Origin: CALFVT01 sp039989855
GTDB taxonomy: Bacteria; Pseudomonadota; Alphaproteobacteria; Caulobacterales; Maricaulaceae
Assembly: GCA_039989855.1 (NCBI GenBank)
Contig: JBDXGZ010000001.1
Span: 281,090-345,089, forward strand
Direction: 5' to 3'
Length of the DNA: 64,000 bases
A model generated the notes under the pieces. The model saw only the letters and a program-made list of their open reading frames with translations, was not told the origin of the DNA and searched no databases. The translations under genes were made by a program, and so were the position numbers. Shown here in pieces: positions 9,779-19,773 of this stretch. Numbering within the stretch: the stretch's first letter is position 1; every line of letters begins with the position of its first letter.

Positions 9779-12700
9779 ATGTTGCAAATGCAAAGATATG
9801 CAGGCCCAGAGCCACTCTTGCATGCAGGAGGGATGCCTGAAGGCCTTGATGCTTATTTATGTGGACAAGCCCTAAAGCGTAATGTTCGCGAAGGTAACGG
9901 GGCGACACTTTTATTTATCGCCCGTGATGATAGCCGTGCTGTTGCCTTTAAGAACGCCTGTCAATACTTCCATCCTGATTTGAAAACGCTTTATGTTCCT
10001 GCGTGGGATGTTCTTCCTTATGACCGTATATCGCCTGCGAAATCACTAGCGGCGAAACGGGCGAGGGGGTTATTTGCGCTGACAAAGTGGAAAGTGGATA
10101 GGCCGCTCATTATTATTTCCACCGTGGCGGGCGTATCGCAAAAGGTCGCGCCGCAAGACGTCATGAGCCGTGCAGGACTGGTCTTAAAGCCCGGTAAAAT
10201 GGTCGAACGGGAAGCGCTTCTTTCTTACCTTACTTATAATGGGTTTTCGTGGACGTCAGCGGTCATGGACGCAGGAGATTATGCGGTGCGCGGCGGATTA
10301 ATCGACCTTTTCCCGCCGGGAAACACGCGCCCCGTTCGAATTGATTTCTTTGGGGATGAGATCGAGAGCCTACGGCGCTTTGACATAGAGACGCAAAGAT
10401 CGACGGAAAAGCTCGAGCGGTTGATTTTATCACCCGTAAGCGAAGTCTTGATGCAAGATGTCCAGACAACACACTTTCGTAAGGCCTATATTGAAACATT
10501 TGGTGGGGGTATTAGCCAAGACCCTATATATGCCCAGATTAAAGACGGCATCCGTCCGCAAGGAGTTGAGAGCTTTTTACCTCTTTTCTATCCTGCGCTC
10601 GAAACTCTCTTTGATTACCTGCCTCAGAACACCCTTGTTGTGAACGATGGCCAGAGCCTTGAGGCGCACCTTGAACGCCATGACCTTGTGCTTGATTATT
10701 ATGACGCGAGAAAGCAACACCTTGACCAAGTTGAAACAGGGGCAGGCGATCCTGCGAAAACCTCTGGTGTATTTCGCCCTGTACCGATTGAACAGTTTTA
10801 TCTTGCGCCTAATAACATGAAGACCGTCCTAAGCGGTTTTCGTTGTCGTTATAATTCCCCGTTTAATGTAGAGACGGATGAAGATTATGTCGATTTTGGC
10901 GGGCGTTTAGGGCGTAATTTTTTAATTGAGCGACAAACCGACGGGGTCAACGTTTTTGACGCAGCCGCAAGCTATGTCAAAGACGCGCTAAAAGCCAAGA
11001 AGCGCATCATTTTAGCCTCATGGACCGAAGGGTCATCAGAACGATTAGGCGGCGTACTGGCCGATCATGATTTAATCGTCGGGCAAATTGATCGGCGGCA
11101 ATTTAAAGACCTATCGAGCGGTCAGGTCAAACGAACGATTTTGCCCATTGAGCAAGGCTTTACATATGATGATTTAATTGTGCTGTCTGAACAAGACATT
11201 CTGGGAGATCGTTTGGTCAACCGTGCGCGCCGCCGCAAAGCAAAAAATTTCATATCTGAGGCAAGTGCGCTCAAACCAAATGATTTGATTATCCACATTG
11301 ATCATGGCTTGGGCCGTTACCTTGGATTGAAGACACTCGACGTGACAGGCGCGCCGCATGATTGCTTAGAACTCGAATATTCTGGTGGGTCACGACTATA
11401 TTTACCCGTTGAAAACATAGAGCTTTTATCGGCTTACGGAACAAGCGGCGATAATCCTGTCCTCGACACACTCGGCGGTGTCGCTTGGCAATCGCGGAAA
11501 GCTAAGGCCAAGAAAAAATTACAAGACATGGCAGCGGAGCTAATCATCATAGCTGCGAAACGGGCCATGCGTACAGCCGAGCCTGTGAAAATTGACCAGG
11601 GTGAGTTTGGCGAATTTTGTGCGCGTTTTCCTTACGCTGAAACGGACGACCAATTAGCGGCTATTGATGACGTTATTGGCGACCTAGAACGCGGACGCCC
11701 TATGGACCGCTTGATTTGTGGGGATGTTGGATTTGGTAAAACAGAGGTCGCACTACGTGGCGCTTTTGCTGCGGCTATGAACGGGCAGCAAGTTGCGATC
11801 ATTGCCCCAACAACTCTATTGTGCCGACAGCATTTTAATACCTTTACCGCACGGTTTAAAGGCTGGCCCGTGAATATAAGACAGCTCTCGCGCTTGGTGA
11901 CAACTAAACAACGCAACGAAACGATTAGGGCATTGAAAGACGGTCAGTGCGATATTGTGATTGGCACGCATGCGCTCCTCGCGGATTCCGTTGGGTTTAG
12001 CAATCTCGGCATGGTCATTGTCGACGAAGAGCAACGCTTTGGCGTTAAGCATAAAGAGCGGCTTAAATCACTCAGGGCCGATGTCCATGTTTTGACATTG
12101 ACGGCGACGCCTATTCCAAGAACATTGCAAATGGCGCTGACGGGCATTCGTGACCTGAGCTTAATTGCCACGCCGCCCGTCGACCGCTTAGCCATCCGTA
12201 CTTATGTATCGGGATTTGATACGGTTACGCTGCGTAAAGCCTTGTTGCGCGAAAAATACAGAGGTGGGCAAAGCTATTTCATCGCACCCCGTATTGCAGA
12301 CCTTTCGCGCCTTGAAGCTTTCCTCACCGAGCAAGTGCCTGAAGTTAAATATATCACAGCCCACGGACAAATGGCTCCGACCGAGTTGGAAGACATAATG
12401 ACGGCTTTTTACGAGGGGCAATATGATGTGCTGCTCGCGACCTCCATCATTGAAAGTGGTATCGATATTCCGCGTGCGAACACCATGATTGTTTACCGCG
12501 CTGACCGTTTTGGATTGGCGCAACTTTATCAAATGCGGGGACGTGTCGGGCGCTCAAAGATCAGAGCCTATGCCTATATGACCATGCCCGAAGCCAATAT
12601 TGCGACAGCTAATGCCCGTGACCGCCTGAAAGTTCTACAATCTCTCGATAGTCTTGGTGCAGGTTTCACCTTAGCCAGTCACGATCTGGATATGCGGGGC

Positions 12701-13261
12701 GGGGGTAACCCCCTCGGTGAGGAGCAGTCAGGCCATATTAAAGACTTGGGCGTAGAGCTGTATCAGCACTTACTTGAAGAGGCCGTGGCGCAACTCAAGA
12801 ATGACGATAGCCTTCAAGACCAAAGCTGGTCGCCACAGGTTAACCTCGGCATACCTATTCTTATACCAGAGACTTACATTGAAGACCTAAACCTGCGGTT
12901 GGCCATATATCGCCGTATATCTGAAATCAGTGATGATAATGAAGGCGATGCGCTAGCTGCGGAATTAATTGACCGTTTCGGACCATTGCCTAATGAAGTT
13001 GACAGCTTGTTTAAGGTCATGAAAATCAAACGTTTATGTCGTCTTTCTCATGTTGAAAAAGTTGATGCTGGAGCAAAAGGGTTGGTGCTAACTATCCGCC
13101 ACAAAGACGTGACAGATGGCTCAATGATAATGTTAGCGATTACAAATAATTCGGGGTGGAGATTAAGGCCAGATAAAACCATTCTCGTTAAAGGTAATTT
13201 CGAAAAAGCTGAGCAAAGACTTAAAGCTGTTGAACGTGCCGTGAAAGCCCTTAGCGAATAG
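9779..13261 (+). CDS. mfd: Transcription-repair coupling factor Mfd
   Basis: 1160 residues. In order: UvrB-homology module (about 1-340), RNA polymerase interaction domain around residues 490-560 (HIDHGLGRYLGL), SF2 translocase core with Walker A GDVGFGKTE and Walker B VIVDEEQRFG, TLTATPIPRTL, QMRGRVGRSKIRAYAYM, and the C-terminal TRCF domain. Mfd removes stalled RNA polymerase and recruits UvrA. The chosen ATG has only a weak ribosome binding site and lies 6 bases after sdhE, so translation may be coupled; ATG at the fourth codon is an alternative. Confidence 0.96.
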   Translation: MLQMQRYAGPEPLLHAGGMPEGLDAYLCGQALKRNVREGNGATLLFIARDDSRAVAFKNACQYFHPDLKTLYVPAWDVLPYDRISPAKSLAAKRARGLFALTKWKVDRPLIIISTVAGVSQKVAPQDVMSRAGLVLKPGKMVEREALLSYLTYNGFSWTSAVMDAGDYAVRGGLIDLFPPGNTRPVRIDFFGDEIESLRRFDIETQRSTEKLERLILSPVSEVLMQDVQTTHFRKAYIETFGGGISQDPIYAQIKDGIRPQGVESFLPLFYPALETLFDYLPQNTLVVNDGQSLEAHLERHDLVLDYYDARKQHLDQVETGAGDPAKTSGVFRPVPIEQFYLAPNNMKTVLSGFRCRYNSPFNVETDEDYVDFGGRLGRNFLIERQTDGVNVFDAAASYVKDALKAKKRIILASWTEGSSERLGGVLADHDLIVGQIDRRQFKDLSSGQVKRTILPIEQGFTYDDLIVLSEQDILGDRLVNRARRRKAKNFISEASALKPNDLIIHIDHGLGRYLGLKTLDVTGAPHDCLELEYSGGSRLYLPVENIELLSAYGTSGDNPVLDTLGGVAWQSRKAKAKKKLQDMAAELIIIAAKRAMRTAEPVKIDQGEFGEFCARFPYAETDDQLAAIDDVIGDLERGRPMDRLICGDVGFGKTEVALRGAFAAAMNGQQVAIIAPTTLLCRQHFNTFTARFKGWPVNIRQLSRLVTTKQRNETIRALKDGQCDIVIGTHALLADSVGFSNLGMVIVDEEQRFGVKHKERLKSLRADVHVLTLTATPIPRTLQMALTGIRDLSLIATPPVDRLAIRTYVSGFDTVTLRKALLREKYRGGQSYFIAPRIADLSRLEAFLTEQVPEVKYITAHGQMAPTELEDIMTAFYEGQYDVLLATSIIESGIDIPRANTMIVYRADRFGLAQLYQMRGRVGRSKIRAYAYMTMPEANIATANARDRLKVLQSLDSLGAGFTLASHDLDMRGGGNPLGEEQSGHIKDLGVELYQHLLEEAVAQLKNDDSLQDQSWSPQVNLGIPILIPETYIEDLNLRLAIYRRISEISDDNEGDALAAELIDRFGPLPNEVDSLFKVMKIKRLCRLSHVEKVDAGAKGLVLTIRHKDVTDGSMIMLAITNNSGWRLRPDKTILVKGNFEKAEQRLKAVERAVKALSE

Positions 13262-13291
13262 CTATTCTATCACAAAGGGTAGTTATTGACG

Positions 13292-14674
13292 TTATACTCT
13301 CGCTGAACATTCTAGAGGTATATGCTTATAAGTTAGTTCTGATATCGCATTTGTTAGAACCTGTTCTGCTGTTTCATGTGGCATAGGAGTAACTTTTACA
13401 GCATCAATGCTCATCGTGAAGGGGCAAGCAATGTTCTGTGTCCCAGCATCAAAAGAAGCGCAATCAACAATGCCTGAAATTCGATCTAAGATGGGGTCGA
13501 GTCGGTCTAATCCTTGCTCAGGGAAAACTAAAACCATAACATCATTCGTAACGCGCGCAGAAATATCCTGTGCGCGGACGAGGTTACGTATCATGCTGCC
13601 AATTTGATTTTCTGCTTGTGCAACGCGATCAGAAGGAATCGCAACTAAAGCATTTGGGTGTATTTTAAGAGCCACCAACGACAGTTCGTATTTGTTTTTT
13701 TGGCAATAGTTTAATAGGCGCGTGAGATGCTTTATAAGGAAATCCCGATTAAATAAACGTGATGCTAAATCAATACACTCATCAAAGCGTAATTGCGACA
13801 AAGATTTTTTCATGTGAGCATGAATTCTATGGAAGTTTGCTGCTTCTAAAATTCGACCCCGAATTTCTGGCATTTCTGCTTTATGATAAATAACGTCGTG
13901 AACTCCTTTACCATAAATTGTGTCGATAGCTATCGGATCATCCTCCATTAAAAATATAACGGGTATGCCATATAGACGAGAATTACGTTGCATAGTCTCC
14001 ACAATAAGAAGTGATGGTGCCGTATTTTCAGTAGCGTTCATAACGACAGCATCAAATTCTTCTTCATGGAGGTAATTGAATGCACTAAAAGATGAAAAAG
14101 CAGCCTTTACATTGATATTATAGTCTTGAAGTGCGTTCAATATCGTCATGAATACGGGCGTCGCTTTTCCAATAAATAAAATATTGAAAGGACGATCAAC
14201 TGCTTGAAGTGTAAATGAGCAATCAATGTCAAAGTCTTCATTATAAGTTTTAACGCGGTGAACGATTTCGCGCTCCATCGTTTGAAGTCTTAAAACAGCT
14301 TCGACGCGTTGTGAAATTTGGACGGGATGTGCCGGAGAATATATGATGCTATCAAATGTATTTTGATCTTCAAATCTACCTTCACGAAAGAGTGCGCCAA
14401 CAAATGGCAATGTTATATGCTTAAAATGTGTTGTTAGGGCAGTCTTAATTCTGTTCGCATGTTCAATGTAATCCGTTAAGACCATCAAGACTAGGTCCGG
14501 ATGTTTTTTCTTAACTCCGCTTAATTTATTACCATTATAAATGCAAAAATTTAAATCTTGCCCACGCCTATTACATTCTTCAGATAAAGACTTTGCGACT
14601 TCAATATTGTCTGTAACAACCAGTATTTGAAACCGATTTTCAATACCCGAATCTGCCTTGTAGTGATCATCCAT
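13292..14674 (-). CDS. Degenerate REC-REC-GGDEF protein, PopA/PleD-like c-di-GMP effector candidate
   Basis: 460 residues with the PleD/PopA layout: receiver-like domain 1 (about 15-130), receiver-like domain 2 (about 162-280) and a GGDEF-fold domain (about 295-455). Both receivers lack the phospho-acceptor Asp at the expected strand end (DLVLMV near residue 63; VVMNA at 213, Asn for Asp). The GGDEF position reads TNDVM (376-380), so cyclase activity is unlikely. The RxxD inhibitory-site motif is kept as RAQD (367-370), at the spacing seen in PleD. This is the pattern of PopA-type proteins, which bind c-di-GMP and act in cell-cycle protein degradation. The PopA role is inferred from architecture only. 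Confidence 0.75.
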   Translation of the reverse strand: MDDHYKADSGIENRFQILVVTDNIEVAKSLSEECNRRGQDLNFCIYNGNKLSGVKKKHPDLVLMVLTDYIEHANRIKTALTTHFKHITLPFVGALFREGRFEDQNTFDSIIYSPAHPVQISQRVEAVLRLQTMEREIVHRVKTYNEDFDIDCSFTLQAVDRPFNILFIGKATPVFMTILNALQDYNINVKAAFSSFSAFNYLHEEEFDAVVMNATENTAPSLLIVETMQRNSRLYGIPVIFLMEDDPIAIDTIYGKGVHDVIYHKAEMPEIRGRILEAANFHRIHAHMKKSLSQLRFDECIDLASRLFNRDFLIKHLTRLLNYCQKNKYELSLVALKIHPNALVAIPSDRVAQAENQIGSMIRNLVRAQDISARVTNDVMVLVFPEQGLDRLDPILDRISGIVDCASFDAGTQNIACPFTMSIDAVKVTPMPHETAEQVLTNAISELTYKHIPLECSARV

Positions 14675-14690
14675 ACCTATTTATTTACAA

Positions 14691-14727
14691 AAAGCCTTTC
14701 CGAGGTCTTAACGGAAAGGCTTTTTTT
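14691..14727 (-). terminator. Rho-independent terminator (stem GCCTTTCCG)
   Basis: AAAGCCTTTCCG at 14691-14702 pairs with CGGAAAGGCTTT at 14712-14723 around a 9-base loop. On the minus strand it follows the M2 peptidase stop codon by 17 bases and ends in five T. On the plus strand it ends in seven T, so it could work in both directions. Confidence 0.9.
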
Positions 14728-14743
14728 GTAAGTTTTAAGTGAT

Positions 14744-16603
14744 TTACCAGCCGCAGGTTCGGTCTTTGTTTTGTTCCTTAAGGTATTCAATCAGCGGTGC
14801 GTAATATTCAATGATAGCACCGCCGTCCATATCTCGTGTTCCTGTGAAGGCTTCTAAGGCATCAGGCCACGGCTTTGAGGATCCAAGCTCCATCATCGCG
14901 TTAAACCGCGATCCGACTGTTTTATTACCGTAGACAGAGCAGCTATGAAGCGCACCCTCATATCCAGACATATCACAAGCCGCTTTATGGAATTGGAACT
15001 GGAGAATATGGGCGAGAAAATAGCGCATATAAGGTGTGTTGCCTGGAATGTGGTATTTTGCACCTGGGTCAAAATCGGCCTCGCTTCTATTAACAGGTGG
15101 CTTCAGGCCTTGGTATTTCTCACGGAGCTCCCACCAACCTTTATTGTACTCTTCAGGACTATACTCACCATTAAATACATTCCAGCGCCATTGATCGACC
15201 ATTAGGCCAAAAGGAAGGAAGGCAATTTTATCAAGCGCACTGCGCATCAATAGTGATAAGTCTGCATCTGCTGAGGGTTTATCTTCTTCACCCAACAGGC
15301 CAATTTCAACAAGATAATTCGGCGTTATTGACAAGGCAATCATATCACCAATGGCTTCGTGGAAACCGTCATTGGCTCCGTCACGGTATATAATGGATTG
15401 GTTCTTATAAGCCCGTTGGTAGAAATTATGACCGAGTTCATGATGAACTGTTTGAAAATCTTCCGCCGTGACTTTGGTACACATTTTAATTCGGATGTCA
15501 TCTTCATTATCTATATCCCAAGCTGAAGCATGGCATGCCACTTCTCGGTCGCGCGGCTTAGTAATAAGAGAGCGCCTCCAGAAAGTTTCAGGTAAATCTT
15601 CAAAGCCCATAGATGTGAAAAATATCTCTGCAACTTTAACCATTTTAAGAGCAGTGTAATCATTCTCTTCAAGAAGCTTCGTTGCGTTCACACCTGCTTC
15701 GGCATTTTCTGGGGCAACTAGGTCGTAAATATTGCCCCATTGTTGACCCCACATATTTCCAAGCAGGTCAGCGCGGATAGGTTGGTCGAGTGGAACCACG
15801 GTGTCACCGTAATTTTCATTGAGTTTGGCGCGAACATGACAGTGAAGTTCGTCGTAAAGTGGTTTAACTTGTCCCCAAAGGCGATCTGCTTCATTTACAA
15901 AATCATCCGCGGGCATATCATAGCCCGAACGCCATAAAGCGCCTGCATCTGCATAGCCTAGCTCTAATGAACCTTGATTAATTATAGAGACCATGCGGCC
16001 ATAATTATCCTTCATTTTTGGAGATATTTCACGCCACCCAGCCCAAACAGCCGCAAGTTCTTCAGGGTCACGAGACTTGGCTATGATATCTGTGGCTTCA
16101 AAAAGTGATAGAACTTTGCCATTATGTTCGAATGTGCCTGTACTATATGCAGCATCAAGATTCGTCATTATCCCAGATAATTCTTCTGGTGCGCCGTCAA
16201 TTTCAGGAGCGGGGAAGTTACTGCCACGTTTTAGCATGTCGAGTTTTCGAGCCATATCTGCAGGTAAAACTAGATCGTTAAATTTTTTAGCTTCATTGGC
16301 AAGACGCGTAGATAATTTCGCACCTTCGGCCCCAGCCTTTTGCGCAAGCCACCTTGTGTCGTCGGTAATGAAGTTGGCATTCACCCAATAAATACGTGCT
16401 GCATATTCACCAAGCTCAATGAGATCTTTTTCTGCCTGCTCAATAAATTCTTTCGCATCTTGGATTGTAGCGGGTTTATCGGCATAATTTGTCGTTGCTA
16501 TTGTTCCAGTGTCAGTGGAACTTTCCAGTTTAACTTCGTCTGCATTACAGGCCGAAATTGCCAGTGCTGTCAGACTGGTCGCTACGAGAAGTAATTTACG
16601 CAT
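14744..16603 (-). CDS. M2 family peptidyl-dipeptidase (ACE-like) lipoprotein
   Basis: About 619 residues. The zinc site is HHELGH, with the downstream glutamate in NDGFHEAIGDM, as in angiotensin-converting-enzyme-like M2 dipeptidyl carboxypeptidases. The N-terminus is a lipoprotein signal (MRKLLLVATSLTALAISAC). I chose the ATG at 16603 because GGAAAG lies 5 bases upstream and would otherwise sit inside the coding sequence of the longer TTG-started form. The protein probably releases dipeptides from peptides in the periplasm. It is a single gene with its own terminator. Confidence 0.93.
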   Translation of the reverse strand: MRKLLLVATSLTALAISACNADEVKLESSTDTGTIATTNYADKPATIQDAKEFIEQAEKDLIELGEYAARIYWVNANFITDDTRWLAQKAGAEGAKLSTRLANEAKKFNDLVLPADMARKLDMLKRGSNFPAPEIDGAPEELSGIMTNLDAAYSTGTFEHNGKVLSLFEATDIIAKSRDPEELAAVWAGWREISPKMKDNYGRMVSIINQGSLELGYADAGALWRSGYDMPADDFVNEADRLWGQVKPLYDELHCHVRAKLNENYGDTVVPLDQPIRADLLGNMWGQQWGNIYDLVAPENAEAGVNATKLLEENDYTALKMVKVAEIFFTSMGFEDLPETFWRRSLITKPRDREVACHASAWDIDNEDDIRIKMCTKVTAEDFQTVHHELGHNFYQRAYKNQSIIYRDGANDGFHEAIGDMIALSITPNYLVEIGLLGEEDKPSADADLSLLMRSALDKIAFLPFGLMVDQWRWNVFNGEYSPEEYNKGWWELREKYQGLKPPVNRSEADFDPGAKYHIPGNTPYMRYFLAHILQFQFHKAACDMSGYEGALHSCSVYGNKTVGSRFNAMMELGSSKPWPDALEAFTGTRDMDGGAIIEYYAPLIEYLKEQNKDRTCGW

Positions 16604-16726
16604 AATACTTTCCAAATAAAAAAAAACATATAGATAGTTATACTCGTAATCATAGCGCGCACGAGGTCAAGTGGTGTAAACACCATACAGTCGTTTCCAT
16701 AGTTTATGCGCTTAAAAGGACACAAT

Positions 16727-17725
16727 ATGACGTCAAAAACTGGATTGCTGCTTGTGAACTTAGGATCACCTGATTCGCCAACACCCAATGCTGTACGTAA
16801 ATATCTGGGTGAGTTTCTACATGATTACAGAGTTGTAGATTTAAACCGTTGGCTTTGGTGCCCTATACTTCATGGTATCATTTTACGTACACGTCCTAAA
16901 CGTGTAGCCGAAGCTTATGCGTCTATATGGGATCAGCCAGACGGCATTTCAGGAGGGGAAGCTCCGTTAATACGCATTACGCGTCGGCAGGCGGCAGGAC
17001 TGCAAGAGAGATTAGGTGAGGGCGTTTGTGTCGAGGTAGCCATGCGCTACGGTAATCCATCAATAAAATCATCTCTGGATAAATTACTTGCCGCAGGTTG
17101 TAAGCGCATTGCCGTGCTGCCTGCCTATCCGCAATATGCGGGGGCGACTGTGGCCTCTATTTTTGACGCGGTTGGTAAAGCGGTAAAGCAATTAAAAGAT
17201 GTACCTGATATTCGCTTCATTCGAAATTACTATGACCACCCCATGTTTATTTCAGCACTTGGCGAAAGCATAAAAGAGCATCTTGGAACGCTAGATTGGG
17301 TTCCTGAAACCATTATGGCTAGCTACCACGGCATTCCTAAGCGGTACGTCACAGAGGGCGACCCGTATGAGCAAGAATGTGTCGAGACGACACGGCTTTT
17401 AAGGAGTTATCTAGATCTTGATGATGAGGCTTTGCGTATGACATTTCAATCACGCTTTGGTCGGGAAGAGTGGCTACAGCCCTATACGGATAAAACTTTT
17501 GAGGCACTGCCCGGCCAGGGAATTAAAAATATTGCCGTCGTCATGCCCGGCTTTTCTGCGGACTGTCTTGAAACATCTGAGGAAATTGCAATTGAAGGCG
17601 CGGAAATATTCCGCGAACATGGCGGTGTGAACTTTACAGCTATTCCGTGCTTGAACGACGACCCAACTCATCTGGATGCCTTAGCCGCAATTGCTAAAGA
17701 ACGACTACTGGCAGGATGGATTTAA
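16727..17725 (+). CDS. hemH: Ferrochelatase
   Basis: 332 residues; inserts Fe(II) into protoporphyrin IX, the last step of haem synthesis. Recognisable segments are GLLLVNLGSPDSPTP, the metal/proton-transfer His in ASYHGIPKRY, and the conserved SADCLETSEEI. The ATG at 16727 is preferred over an in-frame ATG at 16706 because AAAAGGA ends 6 bases before it. Its 3' end overlaps the convergent P-loop kinase gene by 4 bases. Confidence 0.95.
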   Translation: MTSKTGLLLVNLGSPDSPTPNAVRKYLGEFLHDYRVVDLNRWLWCPILHGIILRTRPKRVAEAYASIWDQPDGISGGEAPLIRITRRQAAGLQERLGEGVCVEVAMRYGNPSIKSSLDKLLAAGCKRIAVLPAYPQYAGATVASIFDAVGKAVKQLKDVPDIRFIRNYYDHPMFISALGESIKEHLGTLDWVPETIMASYHGIPKRYVTEGDPYEQECVETTRLLRSYLDLDDEALRMTFQSRFGREEWLQPYTDKTFEALPGQGIKNIAVVMPGFSADCLETSEEIAIEGAEIFREHGGVNFTAIPCLNDDPTHLDALAAIAKERLLAGWI

Positions 17726-18357
17726 AGCGATAGGGCCGTCTTTATGTCAAATTTACCGGAAAACAACGGCTCAGCTGGAAGGGTGATGTCCGCCAAACGT
17801 TTATATATTTTGGATCTTTGTGATAAAAGTTTCGGATAAGAGTTAAGAATGGCTTCATCTTGTGTATTTCCAAGTGAAGAGTCGTAACTATCTTTCCATA
17901 TTAAGGGCTTTGGGCAACTCATATAAAGTTGTTTTAAGCGCTCAAGGTCGAAAGAACTGGCTTCAATATATATAAGCCAGAAATCGGATTTGAGCTGGTC
18001 TAAAATATTATCATTCGCGTATATAACACTTCCTGGAGCATCAAGGACAGCATTGCCAGATGTTTGGCATAAGGTCATTGCGTCTTGGATTGCAGAACCT
18101 TCAAGCTCCATAGCTTTCGTTTCACGCGCTGAATATCCTTCGCTATAGGGCTGACCGAGCCATTTGGCGTGATCATCCATAGAGCCTTGGCCCAACTTGG
18201 ATTGAATTAATTGATCAACTTCAACACTTTGAAAGTCGAAATCACGAGCTAAGCGGGCAGCAAAATTGCTTTTACCAATATTAGACATCCCTAGAAGCGC
18301 AACTTTAAGATTGCTACTAAGGTAACGGTTTTGAACCTCTGACGGACTCAGTTTCAT
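17722..18357 (-). CDS. P-loop kinase (shikimate kinase-like), unknown substrate, coupled to thrC
   Basis: 211 residues with Walker A GMSNIGKSN (about residues 23-31) and the small-molecule kinase layout of the shikimate/gluconate kinase group: an acidic VEVDQLIQ segment after strand 2 and a variable lid. Its start overlaps the thrC stop by 4 bases (ATGA type), so translation is probably coupled. The close pairing with threonine synthase raises the possibility of a role in threonine metabolism, such as a homoserine kinase stand-in, but no motif shows this. A nucleotide or shikimate kinase activity is equally possible. Confidence 0.6.
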   Translation of the reverse strand: MKLSPSEVQNRYLSSNLKVALLGMSNIGKSNFAARLARDFDFQSVEVDQLIQSKLGQGSMDDHAKWLGQPYSEGYSARETKAMELEGSAIQDAMTLCQTSGNAVLDAPGSVIYANDNILDQLKSDFWLIYIEASSFDLERLKQLYMSCPKPLIWKDSYDSSLGNTQDEAILNSYPKLLSQRSKIYKRLADITLPAEPLFSGKFDIKTALSL

Positions 18358-19709
18358 GTCTTTGTTGCGTCTAAATATTCGGATAGGGCGTCCACGGTTG
18401 GGGCCATATAATAAACCCGTGGAGTCAGTTCCATAATGTCAGAAAGCGCTTTTGGCATGTCGATTTTATCATGGATGATACGTTCGACACTATCGGCAAA
18501 TTTAGCAGGGTGTGCCGTGGCCACAGTGACCTTGATAAATTCCTCATCAACATCCTTAGAAAAATCCGCTAAAGCCAAATGACCAACAGTCGTATGTGGG
18601 CACATTAAGTAACCTGTTTCATTAAAGACCTTGCGAAGATGCCGCTCTGTTTCATCATCTGTGAAAGATGCGCCCCAACAAATGGATAGTATATCTTGAT
18701 AATTGTCATCAAAAAGCGTGAGAATTCGTGGGAAATTATTCGGGCGTCCGATGTCCATCGCATTTGATAGCGTTGGCACGGATGGACGCGGCCTGTACTC
18801 ATTACTAGATAGATAATCGATAAAGGGGTTGTTCACATTGTTACCAATTACAAAGCGGTCAATCGGCGCGCCCATTTTCTTGGCAATAAGACCACCTGTT
18901 AGGTTGCCAAGATTACCTGATGGAATGGAATAGACGATTTTTTGCGACGGGTAGGCGGCTTTAAGTTGAAGACTCGTCCAAAAATAGTAAAAGCTTTGCG
19001 GGATAACGCGGCCAACATTAATTGAATTTGCTGACATAAGATTATGGCGCTCGGAAAGCTGTGTGTTCGCAAAAGCATCTTTAACAAGTTGCTGACAGTC
19101 ATCAAAACTGCCCTCAATGGCTATGGCTCTTACATTGCAGTTTTTACGTCCCATCGTCGTGAGTTGTTGCTCTTGAACTTTGCTCACGCCGCCTTTTGGG
19201 AAGAGTATATAAACATCAATTCCGTCTTGATCGAGGAAACTATCACCAATCGCACCGCCTGTGTCGCCAGACGTGGCGACCAAAATAGTACGCCTTTCTC
19301 CAGTCTTTCGCATGATGTGACTAGCAGAACGTCCCATAAAACGAGCAGCAAAATCTTTAAAAGCTAAGGTAGGGCCGTGGAAAAGTTCCAACATAAATTC
19401 TTGGCGTTGCTCAACAAGGGCTGTGTCTAAGACATAACCATCTAGGCATTTTAACGGGATGTCGAAGCTGTAAGCATCACGGCAAATAGAGATAAGATCG
19501 TCTTTAGTGAATCTATCGTCTGTAAAATGAGTCGCTAGTTCTGCGGCGCAATCAGCGAATGACATGGCGCCGAGACGTATTAACTCGGCATCATCAAAAT
19601 TTGGAATATGCTCAGGCATCCAAAGACCACCACCCGGAGCGAGACTCGCAAGGAGTGCGTCTGAAAATTGAGCCGTAACAGTTTTATCAAGATGAGAATA
19701 ATATCGCAT
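18354..19709 (-). CDS. thrC: Threonine synthase
   Basis: 451 residues, fold-type II PLP enzyme converting O-phosphohomoserine to threonine. The N-terminal motif RYYSHLD, the PLP lysine in GPTLAFKDFAARFMG, and the phosphate-binding segment VATSGDTGGAIGDSF are all present. The length fits the long class typical of proteobacteria and fungi. A P-loop kinase gene overlaps its 3' end by 4 bases. Upstream lies a TTTCACG/CGTGAAA inverted repeat. Confidence 0.95.
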   Translation of the reverse strand: MRYYSHLDKTVTAQFSDALLASLAPGGGLWMPEHIPNFDDAELIRLGAMSFADCAAELATHFTDDRFTKDDLISICRDAYSFDIPLKCLDGYVLDTALVEQRQEFMLELFHGPTLAFKDFAARFMGRSASHIMRKTGERRTILVATSGDTGGAIGDSFLDQDGIDVYILFPKGGVSKVQEQQLTTMGRKNCNVRAIAIEGSFDDCQQLVKDAFANTQLSERHNLMSANSINVGRVIPQSFYYFWTSLQLKAAYPSQKIVYSIPSGNLGNLTGGLIAKKMGAPIDRFVIGNNVNNPFIDYLSSNEYRPRPSVPTLSNAMDIGRPNNFPRILTLFDDNYQDILSICWGASFTDDETERHLRKVFNETGYLMCPHTTVGHLALADFSKDVDEEFIKVTVATAHPAKFADSVERIIHDKIDMPKALSDIMELTPRVYYMAPTVDALSEYLDATKT

Positions 19710-19725
19710 AACGATGGCCTTTAGT

Positions 19726-19748
19726 TTTCACGGGCGTGATACGTGAAA
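19726..19748. promoter_or_regulatory. Inverted repeat upstream of thrC
   Basis: TTTCACG (19726-19732) and CGTGAAA (19742-19748) are separated by 9 bases, 17 bases upstream of the thrC start codon in the 64-base gap after the XRE-cupin gene. A second GTGAAAA follows at 19753-19759. It could be an operator or an RNA hairpin near the leader; no known binding consensus was recognised. Confidence 0.35.
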
Positions 19749-19773
19749 TGGTGTGAAAATCAAGCGTGAATGA

